DNA from: Chloroflexota bacterium
Lineage (GTDB): Bacteria; Chloroflexota; Dehalococcoidia; Lucifugimonadales; QGNO01
Length of the DNA: 64,000 bases
NCBI GenBank assembly: GCA_003228195.2
Contig: QGNO01000002.1
Span: 1 to 64,000, forward strand
Direction of reading: 5' to 3'
Part shown: positions 45,610 to 56,057 of the stretch, piece by piece
Layout of the letters: every line of letters begins with the position of its first letter
Numbering within the stretch: the stretch's first letter is position 1
Position numbers and translations under genes: made by a program
The notes under the pieces: model-generated
What the model was told of the DNA's origin: nothing
Database searches by the model: none
What the model saw: the letters and a program-made list of their open reading frames with translations, nothing else

Positions 45610-47172
45610 ATGGCTATCGAAAAAAAGACCACAGAACGTTTGACAGATCTTTCCAAGCTTCGAGAACAGAGTCGTGAAGGTGGCGGAAAGAAACGAGTAG
45701 ACCAACAACACTCTAAGGGAAAGTTGACCGCTCGTGAGCGAATAGATCTACTCCTCGATGAGGGCTCCTTTCAAGAGCTTGATCCTTTCGTGTCTCAATG
45801 GTCTCCAAATTCAGTAACTGGCAACGAGCCACATCCCGGAGATTCAGTGGTAACTGGTTATGGAACGGTGAATGGGCGATACGTTTACCTTTATTCTCAA
45901 GATTTCACTATCTATGGGGGCTCCTTATCTGAGGTGGCCGCCAAGAAGATCTGTAAAGTCATGGATATGGCGATCAAGAACGGCTACCCGATCGTAGGTT
46001 TGATAGATTCAGGTGGCGCTAGAATTCAAGAAGGCGTTGTAAGCCTTGGGGGATACGGTGATATTTTCCTAAGGAATACGATGGCATCAGGTGTCATACC
46101 TCAAATCTCGGTGATTCTAGGACCTTGTGCTGGTGGCGCAGTATACTCTCCGGCAATAACGGATTTTGTGTTCATCCTGGATGGCATAGGTCAAATGTAT
46201 ATCACTGGGCCGGATGTAATAAAAGCTGCGACAGGAGAAATCGTTACTCATGAAGCTCTAGGCGGAGCTGATACACATGCCATCAAGAGCGGTTTAGCTC
46301 ATTTCAGGCTTCCTGACGAGCAACAAACGGTAAATGAGTTGAAGCGTCTTCTCAGCTTCCTTCCACAGAACAATATGGAGGATCCACCGTTCGGAATGCC
46401 TGACGACGACCCAGCACGCATAGACGAGTCACTCCGCGACATAGTGCCAGATGACCCTGTTAAAGCTTACGATATGAAAGACGTTATCTCATCAATTATA
46501 GATAACGCAGATTTTCTGGAGGTTCATAAAGAGTTTGCTGCCAATATAATAGTCGGCTTTGCGCGGATGGGCGGTATCCCCGTGGGAATAGTAGGGCAAC
46601 AGCCCTCATACTTGGCAGGAGTTTTGGACATAGACGCATCCGACAAGGCTGCGCGGTTTGTGAGATTCTGCGATGCTTTCAACATACCTATAATTACACT
46701 TGTAGATGTTCCAGGATATTTGCCAGGGTCAGACCAAGAACACAGAGGAATAATAAGACATGGTGCAAAGCTTATATTTGCTTACGCGGAGGCTACTGTA
46801 CCTAAAGTGACACTGATTACGCGAAAGGCGTACGGAGGAGCCTATATTGTTATGGGGAGCAAGCACTTACGGGCCGACGTGAACCTTGCCTGGCCAACTG
46901 CTGAAATAGCTGTAATGGGACCTGACGGAGCAGTTAGCATTGTCAATAGGGAGCAAATTGCACAGGCTAAAGATCCTGTCAAGATGAAAGCGGAGCTGGT
47001 TAAAGAATATAGAGAGCAGTTCGCTCATCCATACATAGCAGCTGCGCGTGGATACGTTGATGATGTAATTGATCCAAAGGAAACTCGCCCGCGGATAATC
47101 GCCGCTCTAGAAATGCTGGCTAATAAACGGGATAGTATTCCTCCTAAAAAACATGGCATCATCCCGTTATAA
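45610..47172 (+). CDS. Acyl-CoA (propionyl/methylmalonyl-CoA) carboxyltransferase beta subunit
   Basis: A 520-residue carboxyltransferase of the PccB/MmdA group. The start region KLTARERIDLLLDEGSFQELD, the acyl-CoA-site GLIDSGGARIQEGV, GPCAGGAVYSPA, the second-half VDVPGYLPGSDQEHRGIIRHGAK and TRKAYGGAYIVMGSKHL are all typical. It moves a carboxyl group between biotin and propionyl- or acetyl-CoA. The biotin carrier/carboxylase alpha subunit is not in the window, so it is either a separate PccB or a methylmalonyl-CoA decarboxylase alpha subunit. Confidence 0.9.
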   Translation: MAIEKKTTERLTDLSKLREQSREGGGKKRVDQQHSKGKLTARERIDLLLDEGSFQELDPFVSQWSPNSVTGNEPHPGDSVVTGYGTVNGRYVYLYSQDFTIYGGSLSEVAAKKICKVMDMAIKNGYPIVGLIDSGGARIQEGVVSLGGYGDIFLRNTMASGVIPQISVILGPCAGGAVYSPAITDFVFILDGIGQMYITGPDVIKAATGEIVTHEALGGADTHAIKSGLAHFRLPDEQQTVNELKRLLSFLPQNNMEDPPFGMPDDDPARIDESLRDIVPDDPVKAYDMKDVISSIIDNADFLEVHKEFAANIIVGFARMGGIPVGIVGQQPSYLAGVLDIDASDKAARFVRFCDAFNIPIITLVDVPGYLPGSDQEHRGIIRHGAKLIFAYAEATVPKVTLITRKAYGGAYIVMGSKHLRADVNLAWPTAEIAVMGPDGAVSIVNREQIAQAKDPVKMKAELVKEYREQFAHPYIAAARGYVDDVIDPKETRPRIIAALEMLANKRDSIPPKKHGIIPL

Positions 47173-47297
47173 GTGCCAATCTCATGATTGTCTATATGTC
47201 ATTACCCCACTTCAACCCGGGCAAAACACACCTCATATAAGCTTCGCTCCTTTTTTGAATGCGAACGGCTATCACTAAATCAAGGATCAAAAACCAT

Positions 47298-47333
47298 AGT
47301 TACGTTGCCGTAACTTAATTTCGCAGATATAAT
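47298..47333 (+). promoter_or_regulatory. mdh promoter with a dyad over the -35 box
   Basis: TTGCCG at 47305-47310, a 17-base spacer, and a perfect -10 TATAAT at 47328-47333 place the start near 47340, about 83 bases before the mdh ATG. An inverted repeat AGTTACG (47298-47304) and CGTAACT (47309-47315), spaced by four bases, covers the -35 and could bind a repressor. The rest of the 250-base gap shows no gene. Confidence 0.5.
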
Positions 47334-47422
47334 TCCATGTGCCACATTGGAGAGACCTAGACACCTTGCACTCTTAGGAATGCCTCCATGTTTATCAACA
47401 CTCGAATAAGGAGCCGTAACAA

Positions 47423-48355
47423 ATGCTAAAAAAGATAACTGTGATTGGAGCAGGTCAAGTGGGAGCTACAACAGCCCAGCGGGTTTTCGAGCGCGGCTAT
47501 GCGGATGTAGTACTAGTAGACATAGTTGAGGGAATGCCACAAGGGAAAGCTCTGGATATTCTTGAATCAGGCCCAGTTGTGGGATCAGACGCAAATATCA
47601 TAGGGACAAACGGATATGACGAAACAGAAGGGTCTGACATTGTTGTGATAACGTCTGGTATAGCTAGGAAGCCTGGGATGAGTAGGGATGATCTCCTGCT
47701 TACCAACATGAAAATTATCGGGGACGTTACTAAGGAAGCGACAAAAAGATCCCCTGATTCGATCGTTATAGTGGTAACCAATCCTCTAGATGCCATGGTA
47801 CAACACGCTTTCGAAGTCAGCGGATTTCCTCGCGAGCGAATTATCGGTCAGTCTGGCGTACTGGATACAGCACGATTCAGGACGTTCCTGGCGCAGGAAT
47901 TGGGCGTATCCGTCAGAGATGTTCAAGCCTATGTATTAGGGGGGCATGGCGACACAATGGTGCCCATAGTTGGCTACACAACCGTCGGTGGCAGACCAAT
48001 CAGTGAACTACTTCCTAAGGATCGACTGGATAGTATAGTTCAACGGACACGAGACGGGGGAGGGGAAATTGTCGCACTATTGAAAACCGGCAGTGCCTAC
48101 TACGCACCCTCAGCGGGTGTTGTAGAAATGTTGGATTCGATAGTATTAGACCAACATCGAATATTGCCGTGCTCTGCATACCTTCAAGGCGAATACGGAG
48201 TTAACGGTTATTTTGCCGGTGTCCCCGTTAAACTAGGCTCGTCAGGCCTAGAGGAAATAATAGAAATAAACCTTTCTTCAGATGAACAGGCTATGCTTCA
48301 AAAATCCGTAGATGCTGTCGAAGAACTAGTGGAAATAATGCACAAGTCTAGTTAG
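47423..48355 (+). CDS. mdh: Malate dehydrogenase
   Basis: A 310-residue LDH-like NAD malate dehydrogenase. It starts [19 protein letters not shown], has an aspartate ending the second strand ([11 protein letters not shown] preference), the mobile-loop substrate arginines in [23 protein letters not shown], and the catalytic [11 protein letters not shown]. The mobile loop arginine-rich pattern marks it as malate rather than lactate dehydrogenase. AAGGAG lies before the ATG. The aminotransferase gene follows 11 bases after its stop, so they are likely one transcript. Confidence 0.92.
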   Translation: MLKKITVIGAGQVGATTAQRVFERGYADVVLVDIVEGMPQGKALDILESGPVVGSDANIIGTNGYDETEGSDIVVITSGIARKPGMSRDDLLLTNMKIIGDVTKEATKRSPDSIVIVVTNPLDAMVQHAFEVSGFPRERIIGQSGVLDTARFRTFLAQELGVSVRDVQAYVLGGHGDTMVPIVGYTTVGGRPISELLPKDRLDSIVQRTRDGGGEIVALLKTGSAYYAPSAGVVEMLDSIVLDQHRILPCSAYLQGEYGVNGYFAGVPVKLGSSGLEEIIEINLSSDEQAMLQKSVDAVEELVEIMHKSS

Positions 48356-48366
48356 GTAGTGTTCAG

Positions 48367-49680
48367 ATGGGTGTCACCAGAAAACCACAGAGTGAAAAAG
48401 AGAGAAACCTTTTAGGGAAAGCGCTCCGAAATATGCCGGCTGGAGAATTGGGCAACGGTTCAGCCAATTTCGACACCGGCTTTATCGCCCGAGAAGGACG
48501 TGGCTCAAAGTTATACGATTTTAGTGATAATGAATACATAGACTACCTTTTAGGGTCAGGGCCTATGATTCTGGGTCATTCCCATCCGTCTGTTACTAGT
48601 GCTGTAAGAGACTACCTCGAGAAAGGTAGCACATACTTCATTCCTAACGCTCCAATTATTGAACTGGCTGAAGAAATAGTTAAAGCAGTCCCATGTGCAG
48701 AATTGGTCAGATTCACTACTAGCGGCACAGATGCTACATTCCAATGCATGAGGGCAGCGCGTGCTTATCGTAAACGCGACAAAATACTTAAGTTTGAAGG
48801 TGGATTCCACGGGACTAACGATTACGCATTACAAAGTGTTACGCCAAAGAACCTCTTAAGTTTTCCTGATCCAGAAGTTGGTTCAGGTGGCATACCAAAA
48901 GCTATACAAGAGACTGTTCTCATCTCCCCGTATAATGACCTTGAAACAACTTCCAGGATAATCGCGGATAATCACAATGATCTTGCTGGGGTTATAGTTG
49001 AACCTATGCAACGTATATTGACTCCGATAAATGGCTTCTTAAAGGGACTAAGAGATCTGACCAGCCTTTATGAAATACCCTTAATTTTTGACGAAGTGGT
49101 TACCGGATTCAGGTTCGCTTACGGTGGTGCTCAAGACTACTACGGAGTAATACCAGATCTGGCTGCACTCGGTAAGATTATGGGTGGTGGCTATCCGTTG
49201 GGCGCAGTCGTTGGACGTGCGGAAATAATGAAAGTATACGACTCCTCGTTGGCTGAAACAGGTGAGTTTGTTCCCCAAATCGGGACATTAAACGGAAATC
49301 CTATTGCAGCAACAGCAGGTCTAGCAACATTAGCTGAAATGCGCAAGCCTGGAACCTACGAGAAATTACGTAACAGTGGGCAAACACTTAAAAGTGCTCT
49401 CGAGGAGATATTGAATCAAGCAGAAATACCTGTTCAAGTTGTGGGGGACGACACGGTATTTGACGTTTACTTCACCAGTCAACCTATAACAGACTATCGG
49501 TCAACTTTAAGCGCAGACAACTCAGCTTTGGCTAAATTTAATAAACTACTTCTAGAAAGGGGCGTCCTCAAAGCGGGTCAAAAATTCTATATGTCGGTGG
49601 CCCATACTCCCGAAGACATACAGAAAACGGTAGATATAATATCGGAAGCAGCTGAGGAAATGCGAGCTACACTGGTTTAG
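48367..49680 (+). CDS. Class III aminotransferase, glutamate-1-semialdehyde aminomutase-like
   Basis: A 437-residue PLP enzyme. It shows the class III layout: LGHSHPSVTSAVRDYL, TTSGTDATFQCMRAARAYRKRDKI (phosphate binding), FEGGFHGTNDYAL, LIFDEVVTGFR and the Schiff-base lysine in ALGKIMGGGYPLGAVVG. It resembles HemL, but the SGTDATFQ motif instead of SGTEATMSAIR suggests a paralogue with another substrate rather than the tetrapyrrole enzyme. It probably shares a transcript with mdh. Its end overlaps the convergent NUDIX gene by four bases. Confidence 0.78.
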   Translation: MGVTRKPQSEKERNLLGKALRNMPAGELGNGSANFDTGFIAREGRGSKLYDFSDNEYIDYLLGSGPMILGHSHPSVTSAVRDYLEKGSTYFIPNAPIIELAEEIVKAVPCAELVRFTTSGTDATFQCMRAARAYRKRDKILKFEGGFHGTNDYALQSVTPKNLLSFPDPEVGSGGIPKAIQETVLISPYNDLETTSRIIADNHNDLAGVIVEPMQRILTPINGFLKGLRDLTSLYEIPLIFDEVVTGFRFAYGGAQDYYGVIPDLAALGKIMGGGYPLGAVVGRAEIMKVYDSSLAETGEFVPQIGTLNGNPIAATAGLATLAEMRKPGTYEKLRNSGQTLKSALEEILNQAEIPVQVVGDDTVFDVYFTSQPITDYRSTLSADNSALAKFNKLLLERGVLKAGQKFYMSVAHTPEDIQKTVDIISEAAEEMRATLV

Positions 49681-50213
49681 CTATTAAGCCTATCCCAGGC
49701 CATAAGTAAACCAGCAATACTCTTCCCGTCTCTTATTGCTCCTCCCCTAACCATACCAACTACCGTCTCAATCGGTAACACTACAACTTCAACATTTTCA
49801 TCTTCATCTGGGTGGGGTTCTCCTTTAACCAAATCTTTAGCCAAATACGCATACATTTCCTCATCCGTAAACCCAGGAGTGGTGAAATAACTTCCCAGAA
49901 ATTCTAGATGCCGAGCCTCCAATCCAGTTTCTTCACCCAGTTCTCTATGAGCGGCTACTTCCGGCTTTTCCCCAACTTCCATTCTCCCTGCTGGAATTTC
50001 TAGCAAGAAATCATCTATTGCCTTACGATATTGCCTGACCATATATACATTATGCATTTCATCAACTGGAACGACAGCAACCGCTGGCCCATGTTCAATT
50101 ATCTCTCTCTTTGCATGAATGCCGCTCGGAAGTTTCACAGTATCAACCCTGAGTGACAAAATCTTACCTTCAAATATCCTGTCACTGGAATTCGTATGTT
50201 CAATGTTCGTCAT
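49677..50213 (-). CDS. NUDIX hydrolase, ADP-ribose pyrophosphatase type
   Basis: A 178-residue NUDIX hydrolase. The Nudix box is intact: GRMEVGEKPEVAAHRELGEETGL. The preceding REIIEHGPAVAVVPVD and MVRQYRKAIDDFLLEIPAG are typical of ADP-ribose pyrophosphatase. It would hydrolyse ADP-ribose to AMP and ribose-5-phosphate. It is 21 bases downstream of NAD kinase on the same strand, linking it to NAD metabolism. Confidence 0.85.
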   Translation of the reverse strand: MTNIEHTNSSDRIFEGKILSLRVDTVKLPSGIHAKREIIEHGPAVAVVPVDEMHNVYMVRQYRKAIDDFLLEIPAGRMEVGEKPEVAAHRELGEETGLEARHLEFLGSYFTTPGFTDEEMYAYLAKDLVKGEPHPDEDENVEVVVLPIETVVGMVRGGAIRDGKSIAGLLMAWDRLNS

Positions 50214-50234
50214 AATTGGCTATAAACTAACTAA

Positions 50235-51092
50235 CTACATTTCCCAAGGATCAAGACCAAGTTTTCTGACTAACTCCGCATAATAGTGGCTGGGAGGGTT
50301 TCCTCTCATGAAGCGTGCCACGGATTCACCCTTAACAATCTTAACTGTATCACCATATTCGATTGGGATATCAATAAATCCATCAATCGCCAAAGCACCT
50401 GGTTGTTGCGACAAGAAACTCACTTCAACACGAGTAGACTTTGGCAATACCAACGTCCACGATTTATCTAAATGCGGAGCAACTGGTGTAATCAAAATGT
50501 CCTCAGACTGCGGATGAAGTATGGGACCTCCCGCCGACAGTGCATATCCTGTAGAGCCTGTAGCAGTCGATACGATAACAGCATCAGCACGGTAAGTCGT
50601 GAGCGGCTCCCCGTCAACAGTCACTCCTATCATGGACAATCCCGCTACTTCCCGTCTACCCATTGCCACTTCATTAAGCGCTTCGTACACAATTTGAGGG
50701 GCATCTCGATTCTTAGCGAAAACTCGAGCTTCTATCATGTTCCTTTCTTCTATCCAGACTTCCCCATCAAGATACGCAGGTATTTTCTCCATAGCTTCTT
50801 CAGCACGTAACTCAGTCAAAAATCCTAGCTGGCCCAAATTGACACCCAATATGGCCACACCATTTCTTGCCGCCATATGTGAAGCTCTTAAAATAGTCCC
50901 GTCTCCACCTACAGTTATAAATAAATGCACCTTCCCTACCCAATCATTTGCATCTATCTTTTCCAGCTCTTCCACACCAGAAACTAGTGCATCATTGCCG
51001 AGGTTGAGGTCAGAAACTATTTTCCAAGCCAAGCCCTTAGCATCTGCACGTTGGGAATTATATAAAACACCAACCAAGTCTCTGGAAATCAT
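50235..51092 (-). CDS. nadK: NAD kinase
   Basis: A 285-residue ATP-NAD kinase making NADP. The GGDGTILRASH motif gives the catalytic aspartate, GVNLGQLGFLTEL follows, and EALNEVAMGRREVAG with STATGSTGYALSAGGPI completes the NAD-binding C-terminal domain. GGAGTGA precedes the ATG. It lies just downstream of nuoN on the same strand (35 bases), so it may be a passenger of the complex I operon or have its own promoter. Confidence 0.92.
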   Translation of the reverse strand: MISRDLVGVLYNSQRADAKGLAWKIVSDLNLGNDALVSGVEELEKIDANDWVGKVHLFITVGGDGTILRASHMAARNGVAILGVNLGQLGFLTELRAEEAMEKIPAYLDGEVWIEERNMIEARVFAKNRDAPQIVYEALNEVAMGRREVAGLSMIGVTVDGEPLTTYRADAVIVSTATGSTGYALSAGGPILHPQSEDILITPVAPHLDKSWTLVLPKSTRVEVSFLSQQPGALAIDGFIDIPIEYGDTVKIVKGESVARFMRGNPPSHYYAELVRKLGLDPWEM

Positions 51093-51127
51093 AAGTCACT
51101 CCAAATGAAGAGAGGAATCGCTCCGAT

Positions 51128-52615
51128 TTAGCTAGCTATAAAAAGACTTCTAACTGCCACTTCAGTAAATTCAAACAAAGGTCCAGGCACTATACCTATC
51201 ACAAGAATCCCGATTACAACAACAACAACAGCTACCAGCACTGGCAAAGAATAGGTTATTCGATTTTCAGGTTCACCGGCCCCTAGATACATGGTTTTAA
51301 CAACTCTAAGGTAATAATAGGCCGAAATTACGCTATTTAGGACACCTACTACTGCCAACCATACCAAACCGCTACTGACAGCAGCATTGAATAGATACAG
51401 TTTCCCCATGAAGCCGACTGTAGGGGGTATTCCTATCAGAGATATCATCGATATCGCAATTACCGCGGATAACAATGGAGCTCGTTTCGCAATTCCAGAA
51501 AAATCTGATATCAATTCACTGTTAATGTGATTGTTGATGACTATTATGGCAAAAAAGGCCGCTAAGTTTGTTACAGCATATCCTGCGAGGTAAAAAAGCA
51601 CACCACTGGGTCCCAACCCCACTATTCCTCCATCCGGAGTTGTTGCGGTAATGGCGGCAACCCCTACTAGAATATAGCCAGCTTGAGCAATGGTGCTATA
51701 ACCCAACAATCTTTTTATGTTGGTCTGCATCATGGCAACCAAATTCCCTGTTGTCATAGATAGTGCAGCCAGAACGGCGAACATGCTAGCCCAGTCTACA
51801 TTTACTCCACCAAACCCAACGTAAAAAACTCGCAAAATCACGGCGAAGGCAGCAGCTTTGCTAGCAACTGATAGGAATGCAACAACTGGCGTTGGCGAAC
51901 CCTCATAAACATCCGGTACCCACATTTGGAATGGCACCATGGATATCTTGAAACCAAATCCGACCACAATAAGCGCTATACCGGCAAGCATGACACTGCT
52001 ACCAAATGGCACAGCGCCTGTTGTGACGGCGCCCGCTATCACGTCCAAATAAGTGCTGCCCGTAAATCCATACACCAAAACCATTCCGTAAAGTAAGAAA
52101 GCGGAACTGACCGCAGCCAATAACAAGAATTTCAGTCCGGCTTCACTCGATCTGTTGGTCTTCATAAGCGCAGCCAAAGCAGCAATTGGCAGTGTGGCCA
52201 ACTCAACACTGATGTAAATCGATATCAATTCCTTGGTGGCTGCCATTAGCATCATGCCCACCGCAGAAAGCAATATCAGCCCATAGAACTCGCCCTGCGA
52301 GTCCTCAAACTTGTTAACAAAATCTACAGAGCCTAGCACTACCAGCGCTACGATACTCAAAATCAATAACTTGAAGAAAATGGCAAATTTGTCGACCACT
52401 AAAGTAGAGAACAAACCGATCATAGACCCATTGGAACTCGCACTTATATCCGCGCATAGTGCCAAAGTGAAGAAGACAGAAACGAGAACGCCCAGTAATG
52501 CAAAAACTGGCAGGAAGCGTTTATTGTTCAAAACAAGATCCAACACTATGACTATTAAGCCAGTAGATGCTAGCGCAATTTCTGGGGCAATCAAATATAG
52601 GTCATTTATTGTCAT
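51128..52615 (-). CDS. nuoN: NADH-quinone oxidoreductase subunit N
   Basis: A 495-residue proton-pumping antiporter-like subunit with about 14 helices. Recognisable stretches are SVELATLPIAALAAL, the FGFKISMVPFQMWVPDVYEGSP signature with the conserved lysine in helix 7, and LLGYSTIAQAGYILVG. Last gene of the nuo operon, six bases after nuoM. Confidence 0.92.
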   Translation of the reverse strand: MTINDLYLIAPEIALASTGLIVIVLDLVLNNKRFLPVFALLGVLVSVFFTLALCADISASSNGSMIGLFSTLVVDKFAIFFKLLILSIVALVVLGSVDFVNKFEDSQGEFYGLILLSAVGMMLMAATKELISIYISVELATLPIAALAALMKTNRSSEAGLKFLLLAAVSSAFLLYGMVLVYGFTGSTYLDVIAGAVTTGAVPFGSSVMLAGIALIVVGFGFKISMVPFQMWVPDVYEGSPTPVVAFLSVASKAAAFAVILRVFYVGFGGVNVDWASMFAVLAALSMTTGNLVAMMQTNIKRLLGYSTIAQAGYILVGVAAITATTPDGGIVGLGPSGVLFYLAGYAVTNLAAFFAIIVINNHINSELISDFSGIAKRAPLLSAVIAISMISLIGIPPTVGFMGKLYLFNAAVSSGLVWLAVVGVLNSVISAYYYLRVVKTMYLGAGEPENRITYSLPVLVAVVVVVIGILVIGIVPGPLFEFTEVAVRSLFIAS

Positions 52616-52621
52616 ATCTTT

Positions 52622-54094
52622 CTATCCAAATCGTGTAGATATTAGCGGGCTAAGAGTTGATGAAAATACGTCGGAAATCACGGCTGGGTAAAGGCCTACG
52701 GCAAGTATCGACGCTACAAGTAAGACAACTGGAACAATCTCTGGTAGACGTGCATCCGTAATTTCAGAAAACTTGCCGCTTTCTGGGCCAAAAATCACTC
52801 GCTGAATCATCCACAATATATAACCCGCAGTAAGGACTATACCAAACACACAGACCGCTACCGGCCAAGGCCAAACGTGAAATGCACCAAGGAAAACAAG
52901 TGCCTCTGAAACAAACCCACTAAGTCCTGGCAAACCCAAAGATGCGAGACCCGAAACAACCAAAGCTGCGCACAAGAAAGGCATTTTTACTATAAGCCCA
53001 CCAAGGTCAGGTATAAATCTAGTGTGGGTTCGCAAGTATATTTGACCAACCACAAGAAACATTAATCCAGTAATTGTCCCATGAGTAAACATTTGCATCG
53101 CAGACCCGTTGAGGCCAACTGAAGTCACCGCAGATTTTCCAGCACCCAATGAAGCAATGCCCAACAGAACCAAACCCATATGGCTAACACTGCTATATGC
53201 GATCAAACGCTTAAGGTCACTCTGTCGTAGAGTTACAATTGCTCCATAAATCACACTCACCAAAGCTAATCCCACAATAACCCAGGCATATTCTCGAGTT
53301 ACCTCAGGGAACATTGCGACATTTATACGTATTAACCCGTAACCACCCATCTTTATAAGTACTCCAGCAAGAATAACGCTACCTGCCGTCGGCGCGTCCG
53401 TGTGAGCGTCAGGTAGCCAAGTATGAACTGGCCAGACAGGCAGCTTAATAGCAAAGGCTATAAAGAAAAGTACAAATACTAATTGCGTAGGTATAAGCAA
53501 ATTGGTCAGAGTACTTCCAGCCAACTCGGTCATATCAAAAGTACCAGAGGAAAGGAATACAACCAATATCCCTATCAACATAAAAGCAGATCCAGCAATG
53601 GTAAAAATGAGGAATTTCATTGCTGAGTATTCTTTCCGCCCTGTGCCCCATATCGATATTAGGAAATACATCGGGATTAGTTCAAGTTCCCAAAATACAA
53701 AGAACAGGACTAAATCTAAAGCCATAAATACGCCCATAACCGCTGTAATCAAAGTTAGCATCCAGAAGAAATGCTCCTTGACCCTGTCTTCAACATACCA
53801 TGATGCAAACACAGCACATGGAGTAAGCAGTCCAGTTAACAAGATTAGGGGAGCACTTAAGCCGTCAACACCCAAGAAATATTGGATGTTTAACGATTGT
53901 ATCCAAGCGATTTTTTCAACCAACTGGAACGAACCACTGCCATCCTGCGACACTGTCCAGAAAACGACCGATGCTAAAACCATCTCCACCAGTGCTATGA
54001 GTAATGCAACAGCACGTACAGTCCTCGGGGTGTTAACGAAAAATAGTATGAATAGCGCCCCAACAAGGGGTAAGAATAGTGTGAAAGTTAACAA
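52622..54094 (-). CDS. nuoM: NADH-quinone oxidoreductase subunit M
   Basis: A 490-residue antiporter-like proton-pumping subunit. FFVFWELELIPMYFLISIWG carries the conserved glutamate of helix 5, AIKLPVWPVHTWLPDAHTDAPTAGSV the helix 7 lysine and the loop signature, and LIAYSSVSHMGLVLLG follows. Between nuoL and nuoN, with 21 and six bases of spacing. Confidence 0.93.
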   Translation of the reverse strand: MLTFTLFLPLVGALFILFFVNTPRTVRAVALLIALVEMVLASVVFWTVSQDGSGSFQLVEKIAWIQSLNIQYFLGVDGLSAPLILLTGLLTPCAVFASWYVEDRVKEHFFWMLTLITAVMGVFMALDLVLFFVFWELELIPMYFLISIWGTGRKEYSAMKFLIFTIAGSAFMLIGILVVFLSSGTFDMTELAGSTLTNLLIPTQLVFVLFFIAFAIKLPVWPVHTWLPDAHTDAPTAGSVILAGVLIKMGGYGLIRINVAMFPEVTREYAWVIVGLALVSVIYGAIVTLRQSDLKRLIAYSSVSHMGLVLLGIASLGAGKSAVTSVGLNGSAMQMFTHGTITGLMFLVVGQIYLRTHTRFIPDLGGLIVKMPFLCAALVVSGLASLGLPGLSGFVSEALVFLGAFHVWPWPVAVCVFGIVLTAGYILWMIQRVIFGPESGKFSEITDARLPEIVPVVLLVASILAVGLYPAVISDVFSSTLSPLISTRFG

Positions 54095-54115
54095 ATAGCG
54101 CTCCTAATAATCATG

Positions 54116-56050
54116 TCAACCAAATACTAAATAAGCCACCATAATTAACAAACCCCCGAGAGACGCAACCAGCCCATAGACTTGTACCTGTCCATTTTGC
54201 AAAGGTGTAAATACACGTCCGCTGTTTCTACCAATAAAGCCTATGATCTCTACAGTTCGGTCTACAATTTCCCTATCGAACCAGTCAAGAAATCTTGCGA
54301 CGCCTCCATAGAAAATCTTAGACACGACTAAGCCCTCATAAAAATCGTCTAAGTAATATTTTCTTGAAATTATCCCTTCCAGAGGTTTAAGGGTGGCTAA
54401 CACACCAACTTTTCTGAGCTGAGAATTGCGGTGAAGCAGAGTAGCAATGCCGATACCTAATACCGCCACTAAAGTGGATGCCAATGCTAATTGGATGCTG
54501 AACTTACCACCGTGCCCGCCCAAAAACTCCACAAACCAGTGGGCAGGAATTGCACCAAGCTTATCCAAAGGATTAGCTACATAACCAGAACCTATAGCAG
54601 CCACAGCCAAAATTACTAACGGCGCGACCATTACCAGAGGCGATTCGGCCAGATGTACGGATTTGCCAATCTCGCCATTTTCTGCGTCAGCCCCACCACG
54701 GAACTCTCCATGAAAGGTCATATGTATACATCTGAACATGTAAAATGCGGTGAGAAATATGCCTGTAAACGTCAGAGCAAACACTATCTGATCGATGGTA
54801 TCTCCTCCTCTAAAAGCGTCAAGCAAAATTTCATCCTTACTCCAAAATCCTGCGAGAGGGAAGATACCAACTAAGCTTAAAGACCCGATGAGGAATGTGT
54901 AGTAGGTCCACTTCATGTGTTTCCGAAGACCTCCCATATACCTCATATCAAAAGTCCCTGTAGCGTGATTTACACTACCCGATCCAAGAAAAAGAAGCGC
55001 TTTGAAAAAAGCATGCGTGAATAAATGAAACATCGCGACAGCAGGAACTCCTATCCCAACAGCCGCGACCATATATCCAAGCTGACTTATTGTGGAATAT
55101 GCCAACACTCGTTTAATGTCATTCATCACCATTCCCATGGTTGCGGCAAACACCGCTGTAAACGCCCCAGTTAACGCCACTACAGCCAAAGCCATCTCTG
55201 ACTGCTCAATTAAGCCAAATAATCTCACTATAAGAAATACACCGGCAGCGACCATTGTCGCTGCATGTATTAAAGCACTAACGGGAGTCGGACCTTCCAT
55301 TGCATCTGGTAGCCATGTGTGCAAGGGGAACTGTGCCGACTTGCCTACCGCTCCAGCAAATATCCCAAGTGACAGCCACGTTGCAGCAAAAACGGGTAAT
55401 GCAGAAGCTGATCCAAGTATGTCAGGAATTTCAAACGGATTAAGACCCTGATCAATGTAAAATTGTTTTTGTGCAAACAGATACAAAATAGCCAGTAGGA
55501 AACCCACGTCTCCTATCCGAGTTATTAGAAAAGCCTTTTTTGCTGCGGCGGCGGCAGAAGGTTTGTGATACCAGAATCCAATCAACAAATATGAACTCAA
55601 TCCAACAAGTTCCCAGAAAAAGTAAACTTGAAGGATGCTTTTTGCTAAGACGACACCCACCATAGAAGCGGTAAAAAGAGACATATAGGCGTAATAGCGA
55701 GGATACTCATGCCTTTCCATATAGCCCAACGAGTAGATCTGCACTAGCAAGCTGACGCCTGTAGCAACAACCAGCATAATGGAAGTTAAGGAATCCATAA
55801 GGATGCCGATTTTGATCTCTAGGTCTCCTATCGAAAGCCAAGTATGAGAATCCCATTTGAATTCACCATGAGACGCCGTTCCCGCTAATGCCGCTACTGA
55901 AAGAGCAAATGTGGCTCCTATTGTCAAAATCGCCAGGTAACTACTTACCCGGGCATCCAGGGCTCTGAAGGCCAAGCAAAGTATTGCAATTATAGAAAAT
56001 GACGCAAGTGGCAAGAACAGAATAGCCCAAGCGAAAAATTCGTTAATCAT
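54116..56050 (-). CDS. nuoL: NADH-quinone oxidoreductase subunit L
   Basis: A 644-residue antiporter-like subunit with the C-terminal amphipathic/lateral helix extension of NuoL. Visible signatures are YFFWELVGLSSYLLIGFWY, AQFPLHTWLPDAMEGPTPVSALIHAATMVAAG, and VLAYSTISQLGYMVAAVG. The DUF2007-like small gene lies seven bases upstream. Near-normal length for the family; no disruption seen. Confidence 0.93.
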   Translation of the reverse strand: MINEFFAWAILFLPLASFSIIAILCLAFRALDARVSSYLAILTIGATFALSVAALAGTASHGEFKWDSHTWLSIGDLEIKIGILMDSLTSIMLVVATGVSLLVQIYSLGYMERHEYPRYYAYMSLFTASMVGVVLAKSILQVYFFWELVGLSSYLLIGFWYHKPSAAAAAKKAFLITRIGDVGFLLAILYLFAQKQFYIDQGLNPFEIPDILGSASALPVFAATWLSLGIFAGAVGKSAQFPLHTWLPDAMEGPTPVSALIHAATMVAAGVFLIVRLFGLIEQSEMALAVVALTGAFTAVFAATMGMVMNDIKRVLAYSTISQLGYMVAAVGIGVPAVAMFHLFTHAFFKALLFLGSGSVNHATGTFDMRYMGGLRKHMKWTYYTFLIGSLSLVGIFPLAGFWSKDEILLDAFRGGDTIDQIVFALTFTGIFLTAFYMFRCIHMTFHGEFRGGADAENGEIGKSVHLAESPLVMVAPLVILAVAAIGSGYVANPLDKLGAIPAHWFVEFLGGHGGKFSIQLALASTLVAVLGIGIATLLHRNSQLRKVGVLATLKPLEGIISRKYYLDDFYEGLVVSKIFYGGVARFLDWFDREIVDRTVEIIGFIGRNSGRVFTPLQNGQVQVYGLVASLGGLLIMVAYLVFG

Positions 56051-56057
56051 AAGCTGC

